This document shows positions 58,101-64,000 of a stretch of DNA of 64,000 bases, piece after piece. Origin of the DNA: Pontederia crassipes. Taxonomy: Eukaryota; Streptophyta; Magnoliopsida; Commelinales; Pontederiaceae. Position 1 is the first letter of the stretch. The number at the start of each line of letters is the position of its first letter. Where the stretch lies: positions 20,090,171-20,154,170 of the forward strand of contig CM060194.1 in assembly GCA_030549335.1 (NCBI GenBank), written 5' to 3'. Made by a program: the position numbers and the translations under genes. The notes under the pieces are model-generated. The model searched no databases. It was not told the DNA's origin and saw only the letters and a program-made list of their open reading frames with translations.

Positions 58101-60853
58101 TTGCATGTACTACAACAAACAACAACAACAAAGCCTTATCCCAGTAGGTGGGGTCGGCTTATTGCATGTACTAATCTCAAAAAAAAAAAATTAGTGTGAC
58201 TTTTTTTTAGGGTACTGTGTGTATTTATGAAGCAATTCGAGTTCTTATGAGCAAGTTATTGTTGTTCATGATTGACATTTGACTACCATCATTGAACACA
58301 TTAGGACAATGCCTATGGAGTCACATTCTTAAGATAGCTAGTGCATGGATCATCAAGAGAAGTGTCCCACAGAGAATTTTTCCAAGTAAAGTGACAACAT
58401 AAATATGAAGAAAGGTTAATTTTTTAATTCCTTCTGAAATATTCGCGGAACTCTAGGTGATATTGGGATGTCTTGATTCGGTCAATAAATTTAATTGGAA
58501 AATAAGCACATAACAACATAAAGAAAATATCTAGAAAATGCTAGCTACTGTTTTGATAGCACCTGAATGAATAATGTCAAATGGCTGGAAAATGTCATTT
58601 CGTGGGACTGAATTAAGTTAGATGTCTACCTTGACCTATCTGTTCCCCAATTATAAGATCTTCCCACACAATCTCATAGTCCAAGCAATCACCATCCGTT
58701 TCCACTTTGTTAATGGCACTGCTACTTGTGCTACCCGTGCTGCTGACACTACTTGTGCTGTTTGCAGTTAGAGACAACCAGGATCCTGATGCCTCATTGT
58801 TGCCACTTCGGATGTTCTCAGAAGCCTGAACTTCTTCTTTTCCAGTAGATTCAGAAGTTTTCATCTGATGGTTTTCATTTTCGTGATCCAAATGTATCCG
58901 TGGCCAAACAAAACGATTCTTCGTTTCCCCACCATCCTGCTCTTGCCCTTTCCAGGGCCATGCTATACCCTTCTTTGCTAGCAATGCTTCCGCCTTTGAG
59001 CTTATTATCTTCTGAATCCTCATCTTTCCTTCACCTTCATTATTAGATTTGGCTGTTTTGCTAGGAGACTTTTCATTCATGATCGCTGTTGAATTGGTTC
59101 TAAATGGAGAATGTGGAACTGCCCCTCTTGGTGTACTAGATCCACTTGAAGCGCCATCCTCCTTATGGTCTGGAGAAATGGCATCATGCTCAGAGGCAGA
59201 GCATTGGCTCTCTCCACTTGCAGTATCATGTTCCATATTGTTTTCCACTGCTTTCACATGAGCACGAACTTTGTTTGTAACTTTACTGGCCTGTGTTTGG
59301 AAGCAAAACAAGAGACATTCAGAATTTTCTTTTTAATGAGGAGAAGGTAGTAGAAGCTTAGTGGACAGCAAATAATATTTTCAGGTGCATGCAGGACATG
59401 AATATATCATTTTGTTCGTGATTTGTAAACAACGCACTCACCAGATTTGTGATTTTGGACGCAATAGCAACTTGGAGAGGTTGCTGGGAGTTAGAACCAC
59501 ATTTACTTGTAAAACCAATTCTAGGCCGATTGGGAGTGCTGCAGATGGCCGGTTGAGGATTTGTGGATGCTGTATCCTGAAAATACCGGAAATCACTGGA
59601 CACACAAATGATGCCAACCAAACTACCATCGTCATCGTGAAATGGGGTGTTTGTGACAATTGCTAAAAAACGTTCTCCCATCTTGTTCTTGACAGGAAAC
59701 TTTCCCGTCCAACTCTCACCCTTTGTTAGACGACGAATTATGTTACTTGCGATGTTGAAGTCATGGGCATCCACAAGTAGTTCCACAGCATCCTGACCAA
59801 GAGCTTCTGATGCTGGATAACCATAAAGACGTTCTGCAGACCGGTTCCTGCACAAAGAACCATTTGAAGGTACAAAATGTCTCAGAAACAATACGATGAT
59901 GAATGACACATGCAGAATAGGCAATTAATTTGACTCATTTAGTATTACAGCTCTATAAAACACCACCATGTATCATCAGTTTCAAATTAATTGTTCATAC
60001 GATCATAAATGTCTGAGACACCTCCACGGCAAGACAATTTCTCCAGGAGCAATATTTTTCGCTCACAAAAATAAGCAGAGAGATAATTGAACTGTGATTT
60101 TACAAAGCTAAAAGATGTTTGAGGTGCTGCATGGAAATCGCGATTGGATACAGTTATTCCGATGTGCCAATGCATTAACTCGTTCATAGTTCTCAAGTTA
60201 AAACCATAAATTTAAGCCTTGGAGGGTCTCAATTCACATTGGAATGCCCCGACAGGTCTGTCCCTAGAATGACAGCTGCAAGCTCCAAATGCATATAAAA
60301 TTATTTGCCCCCTCTCAGAAAACACCAAGAAGTTCCCATGAAATCACGGACCGTGGCCGAATCGACGCCTAGTTGACCAGAGGCCAACAAAAGAACAAGA
60401 CACGAAATCGAAGAATCAGATAGAAGCACCAACTGACCAATAAATTATCCGGCCCTCGAGGTTAAATATGTGCACGGCCTGCCCCATTGACTGCAGAATC
60501 TTCAGGTACTGCCTCTCCGACAGTCCGAAAACGTTGCCCCCGCCGGCGACGCAATCGGGGGCGACCCCATCCGTTCCCCGGCTCTCCCGCTGCATCCTGC
60601 GCGAAGGGTGCCCCAACGACGCCGAGCCCTTCCGCCACGTCGTCCCAGCCTCCTGACCCTCTCCAATTCTCCCCGGCGGCAGCGGTGGCCCCGCCTTCCG
60701 CGGCGAGGCAGAGTGCGACCTGACGCGCTCCGGGCGTCGGGAGCCGTCTTCCACCTTCGATGGCATGAGCTTTGACATCTCTTGCTTCAGGTACTCGTGG
60801 CCCGCCTCGAGGTCACGGATCTTCTTGAGGAGCTCCTCCGCTGGGATTTCCAT
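55185..60853 (-). CDS. PAS-domain Raf-like MAP kinase kinase kinase (Raf10/Raf11 type)
   Basis: Ser/Thr/Tyr-type protein kinase of the plant Raf-like group; Arabidopsis relatives act in ABA and seed signalling. Thirteen minus-strand exons: 60853-60438, 59847-59442, 59290-58630, 57966-57926, 57320-57252, 56946-56846, 56608-56530, 56257-56159, 56087-56019, 55934-55885, 55787-55706, 55509-55415, 55320-55185; all phases close, giving about 767 residues. Residues 1-40 are a coiled-coil-like start ([20 protein letters not shown]), 118-235 a PAS fold ([20 protein letters not shown]), and 240-480 a Ser-rich linker. The kinase domain is 483-745: P-loop GQGSCGTVY, Lys513 in VAVKVF, catalytic Asp609 in HRDLKSSN, Asp627 in DFG, then APE. 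All key residues are intact. I chose MEIPAEELL over an in-frame ATG 63 bp upstream because family members start this way. Confidence 0.94.
57580..57740. repeat. 85-bp tandem duplication in intron 4 of the Raf kinase gene
   Basis: Two near-identical blocks containing catgcacttcagtgacaact are spaced 85 bp, at about 57,580-57,664 and 57,665-57,740. They lie between exons 5 and 4 and do not affect the coding sequence. Confidence 0.85.
58113..58158 (-). mobile_element. 46-bp 5'-truncated RTE LINE tail in intron 3 of the Raf kinase gene
   Basis: The minus strand reads GCCGACCCCACCTACTGGGA then (TTG)n. A perfect 15-bp target duplication, ttattgcatgtacta, lies at 58098-58112 and 58159-58173. Confidence 0.9.
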
Positions 60854-63800
60854 GGCGGAGAAGTCCAAAAGGTGGCACCTTTTTGGTTCAGAGAAGGCGC
60901 AGAGAAGAGGAGCCAATCAAAGGAGTGGCAGTGGTGGCCGCGGCGGTGACGGCGAAACGAAGCAGTAGCAGCGGCAGCTGCTCATGAAAAAGCTTTCATT
61001 TTTTTTTCTCGCGAAGCTATTTTCGTCGTTGAATCTTTGCAGTTGGCCTTTTTGCGCTCAAAGATGCTCCCTTTTTCTTCTCTCTGCTTCTTTTCCTTCC
61101 TCCTTTTCCTACTCTGTCCTTTTGTGTGCTGCAATTGTTACTTGTGTAGAGAATTTTGCTTACTTTTTTTTTTCTCTCTCTCTCTCTCCTCTCTTTTATA
61201 TTATCTATTTGTGAAAGTTGTTCTCTGAAATATTAATGAATGGCCTAACACAACAATATATACGATGTATAAAATATAAATCAACATCTCAATCCAATTT
61301 TTAATGCCTTTGTTTGTTTATATTTTATAATTCACGAGTTTGTTTTTTGGTGAACTCCAAAAGCCACAACCTTCTATTTTATTTTTATTTTCTTTTTCTC
61401 CAATATTTGAAGGAGATTTGGCAGTTGCCACCACTGGTGGACAAAGAGGTGGCACTTGTCTATTCCCCCACCCCCGTTTCAGTGTTTATTGTTCATATTG
61501 TACTTCCCTGCTTACTTACTATTTTAATTTCTTTCCTTAATACATACATGTACTTTCCTTAACATGAGCATTATTAGGCAGACATTTGTAGCTATTTAGT
61601 GGAGTGAATTGACTCAATCGGTCATGAACAGAGGATGTGAAAAAAAGACATGTTCTCATTGGTTGGTGACCAGCGGAGTTACGTCATAAATAGTTCGATG
61701 AATGTTAAACGAGTGCTAATAATTTTGTGATCGATCCTTGGAGTCACCATTTGATCAAGAGAATATTATTTATCACTCTCTCATCTTGACTTAAAATTAA
61801 TCAAATGTTAATAATCATGTACATAGGATGTCTCTCTTAAATTCGAGCCGACATCTAAAAAAAAGTATGTTTTGACATTATTGTGAAGTGAATTATCATG
61901 TGCTTGAGGGCCTTTGGGTCATATTCATGGATTGTTCCTCTTTTACATTTTTTTTAGGACGACAGATGTACATTTATAATCTAAAAGTGGCAGATATATA
62001 TATGAGAGAGAGAGATGAACCCAAGGTGATATTTAGAAAAGGGCCAATTTTTCCATTCAATTCCTTTGACACCAAGGAAGCATTAAAAAATGAACACAAT
62101 AATTTTTTTTGTTGCACATATAGCTTCATTTTTTTTGGACATATAGCTTAATTTTTGTTTGTTGGAAAAAGGTAGTTAAGTATTATATTTGATTTAAAAG
62201 CACTTTTACTAGACTAGGCTGTATCTATTTAAAGTTGTAACGAAAAGTAGTTTATTTGACAAATAACAAACAATTAGAGAATATTGGCGAAGACGAAATA
62301 ACAATTTTAATTAAAATTAGTAAAAAGTGTTTGATAAAAGTAACTCTTGAGTTAATTAGTAAGTACAAAAAATATGAATAGACATCAATAAATAAATTAA
62401 ATTTCTTATTATAACATAATAACCACTTTTATTTATTATTTAAATAATTTTAATTTATTTTATCATAATAAAATTAATTGTTAACTCTCATTAAATTATT
62501 TATACCTCTATTTACATTGTTCATTTAAAAAAATAAAGTTTTCATTTATAATATATTTGAGCATAGTTATTATTGAAGAGATATAAAAAGATAAACATTT
62601 TTTCTGCTTTTTAATATTTTTTATATGAACAATATCGTCGTGTTCACATATCTAACGGATTTATTCTCCTTTTTAAAAAGATACTATAGATATACATCTT
62701 ACCTAATATAAAAATGTTTGTTCATAATATAATAAAAATTTGGAAGTCAGTGACTTTTTCGTCTGACGAACAAAGACATTTTTCTGCTTAAAAGTTGGTC
62801 CTTTAAATACTTCTCTTGATGGCAACTATCCATCTTTTGAATTTATATGTCAAATATTCAGTTGCATTGCATCCCACAATAACTCAACTAAGATATCACA
62901 TCTGTAATTATTCAATTAAATTTGTGAATTTTGTAGATGTAGAATGATAGTAATCCTTGAATTTATCTAACAATATAAATGCTATTAATTAAATTAAACA
63001 AAAACAAAAATATTTTTTAGAGTAAAAAGGGGGTATGCATTATATTTTTGTTTCTTCAAAATATAAAAAATGAAACAAAAATATCTTAAGATAGTTTTGT
63101 AATAATTTACACAGAGATATTTCTCTTTAAAGAAACTGATCGATGCTTTAATAATTCCAAATCTCATGTGTTGGCCTCTTTATAGTAGTAGTGGCAAATT
63201 GAATTAGCTGCTGCTTAGGATTTTGTGTTAAACGAGTCGGCTGGCACTCTTCTTCAACTTTGCAAAACGTCGAAAAACCAAACTTTGGATGGTCTCTCTC
63301 TCTCTCTCATCAAACTGTGCACAGTGAACATTTCATCCTCCTCCCATGATAGCAAAAGCTTAGCTTATTTGACTTGCTGATGACCATATATATACTCTCG
63401 ATTGTTAGTATTATTCTTCCATGCTCTGTTTTGGGCTTCACAACCAAAGGGGTTCTCATGGTACCATAATATTCTTCTTATGTACTTCTCTCATTTGCCT
63501 TGTAATCTCTGTTTCTTTTCTGGACCTCTCAATTTTCTCCTTTCTACCATGGTCATCCTCAACCTCGAGTTTCTTTTCCCCTCTCTCATCATTTTTTCTT
63601 GCAAGCAATTGAGTTGCTTTCTTGATCCACAAAGTTTGGAAATAGTATGCTTATGAGCTTATCTGAGAGTTGATTGGGGGCTGAGGTGTCTAAACTCTAA
63701 GCTTAAAGAAAAAAAAAAGATTAAAGAATCAGGTTGCTGTCACAAAAGCATCATTTAATTTTGTGGACTTCTTCTTTTGTGAGCTGCCTTTTGTTTACGT

Positions 63801-64000
63801 CCTCCAGTTCCAAGAGAAAAAGAAGAAAAGTAGGATGGAAGGATGAGAGAAAAAAAATGCCCTCATATTCTTCTGCAACCAGGCATCTGTGGTGATGTGA
63901 TGATGACTTTTTCCCATATAATTATCTTTTGCGAAGTGCAATAGTTGACAGTAAAATGATTCCAGATTCAAAATCAATTTGCAATTTTTTTGAATCTGAA
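60854..64000. other. Upstream region of the Raf kinase gene and distal AT-rich sequence
   Basis: 60,854-61,200 is the likely promoter and leader of the kinase, with (CT)n near 61,170-61,190. 61,300-63,150 is AT-rich without gene-like frames. From 63,180 a CT-repeat (63,294-63,309) and C/T-rich sequence look like the leader of a plus-strand gene that may begin beyond the window; the frames at 63402-63656 show no motif. Confidence 0.45.

Noticed and set aside
60854..60916. Upstream in-frame ATG of the Raf kinase (21 extra residues)
   Set aside because: The extension lacks resemblance to family N termini, which begin just before the AEELLKKI segment.
63402..63656. Hydrophobic frame near the right end as a gene start
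   Set aside because: It lies in a C/T-rich leader-like region and shows no motif; two overlapping frames look equally plausible, which suggests composition bias.

Overview
The window is nuclear DNA from a flowering plant. Genes are intron-rich with GT-AG junctions and plant-specific families, the spacers are very AT-rich, and there are many plant-type transposable elements (chromovirus-like Ty3/gypsy, CACTA/En-Spm, FAR1/MULE-type transposase relatives, hAT and Harbinger MITEs, RTE-type LINE tails). The contrast between AT-rich spacers and strongly GC3-rich exons in some genes (GPAT, first exon of the Raf kinase) leans towards a monocot. That is an impression, not a proof.

Six protein-coding genes look intact. 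They are: an ER-type membrane J-protein with a Jiv90 domain (+, 1784-7273, 9 coding exons); a very acidic nucleolar-type protein (-, 17510-15405, 2 exons); a land-plant sn-glycerol-3-phosphate acyltransferase of the GPAT2/3 kind (-, 23082-20385, 2 exons); a FAR1-RELATED SEQUENCE protein in one uninterrupted exon (-, 45258-43216); a HYPK-like NatA/ribosome-associated UBA protein (+, 51073-52992, 4 exons); and a PAS-domain Raf-like MAPKKK of the Raf10/Raf11 kind (-, 60853-55185, 13 exons). Exon borders were set by hand from reading-frame continuity and splice dinucleotides; all exon phases close. HYPK and the PAS-Raf kinase are convergent neighbours, and from memory the homologues also sit close together in Arabidopsis, so the right-hand part looks like a conserved syntenic block.

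Layout: 0-7.3 kb J-protein gene, with an intronic 91-bp triplication and a hAT MITE; 9.45-13.76 kb a decayed gypsy element with an internally deleted 3' LTR; 15.4-23.1 kb the acidic-protein and GPAT genes; 23-30 kb AT-rich spacer with long trinucleotide microsatellites and a hAT MITE. The 30-41 kb interval is a mosaic of broken sequences: two GRF-zinc-finger plus FRS modules, a CACTA terminus, an En/Spm-type transposase fragment, and fragments of SWI3A and phospholipase D alpha. It is followed by the intact FRS gene, an AT-rich repeat zone (46.7-50.6 kb), HYPK, a cluster of RTE LINE insertions with clear target-site duplications, and the Raf kinase. The last 3 kb is AT-rich and shows no supportable gene.

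The most interesting sequence-level observation is an 843-bp insertion at 53745-54587, flanked by a perfect 19-bp direct repeat. It joins an ARM-repeat (ARIA-like) exon, a PRL1-like WD40 exon and an RTE LINE 3' end, all in one orientation. It looks like one chimeric retroposition or gene-fragment capture event. Two tiny RTE tails (40 and 46 bp), each with a perfect 15-bp target duplication, lie nearby.
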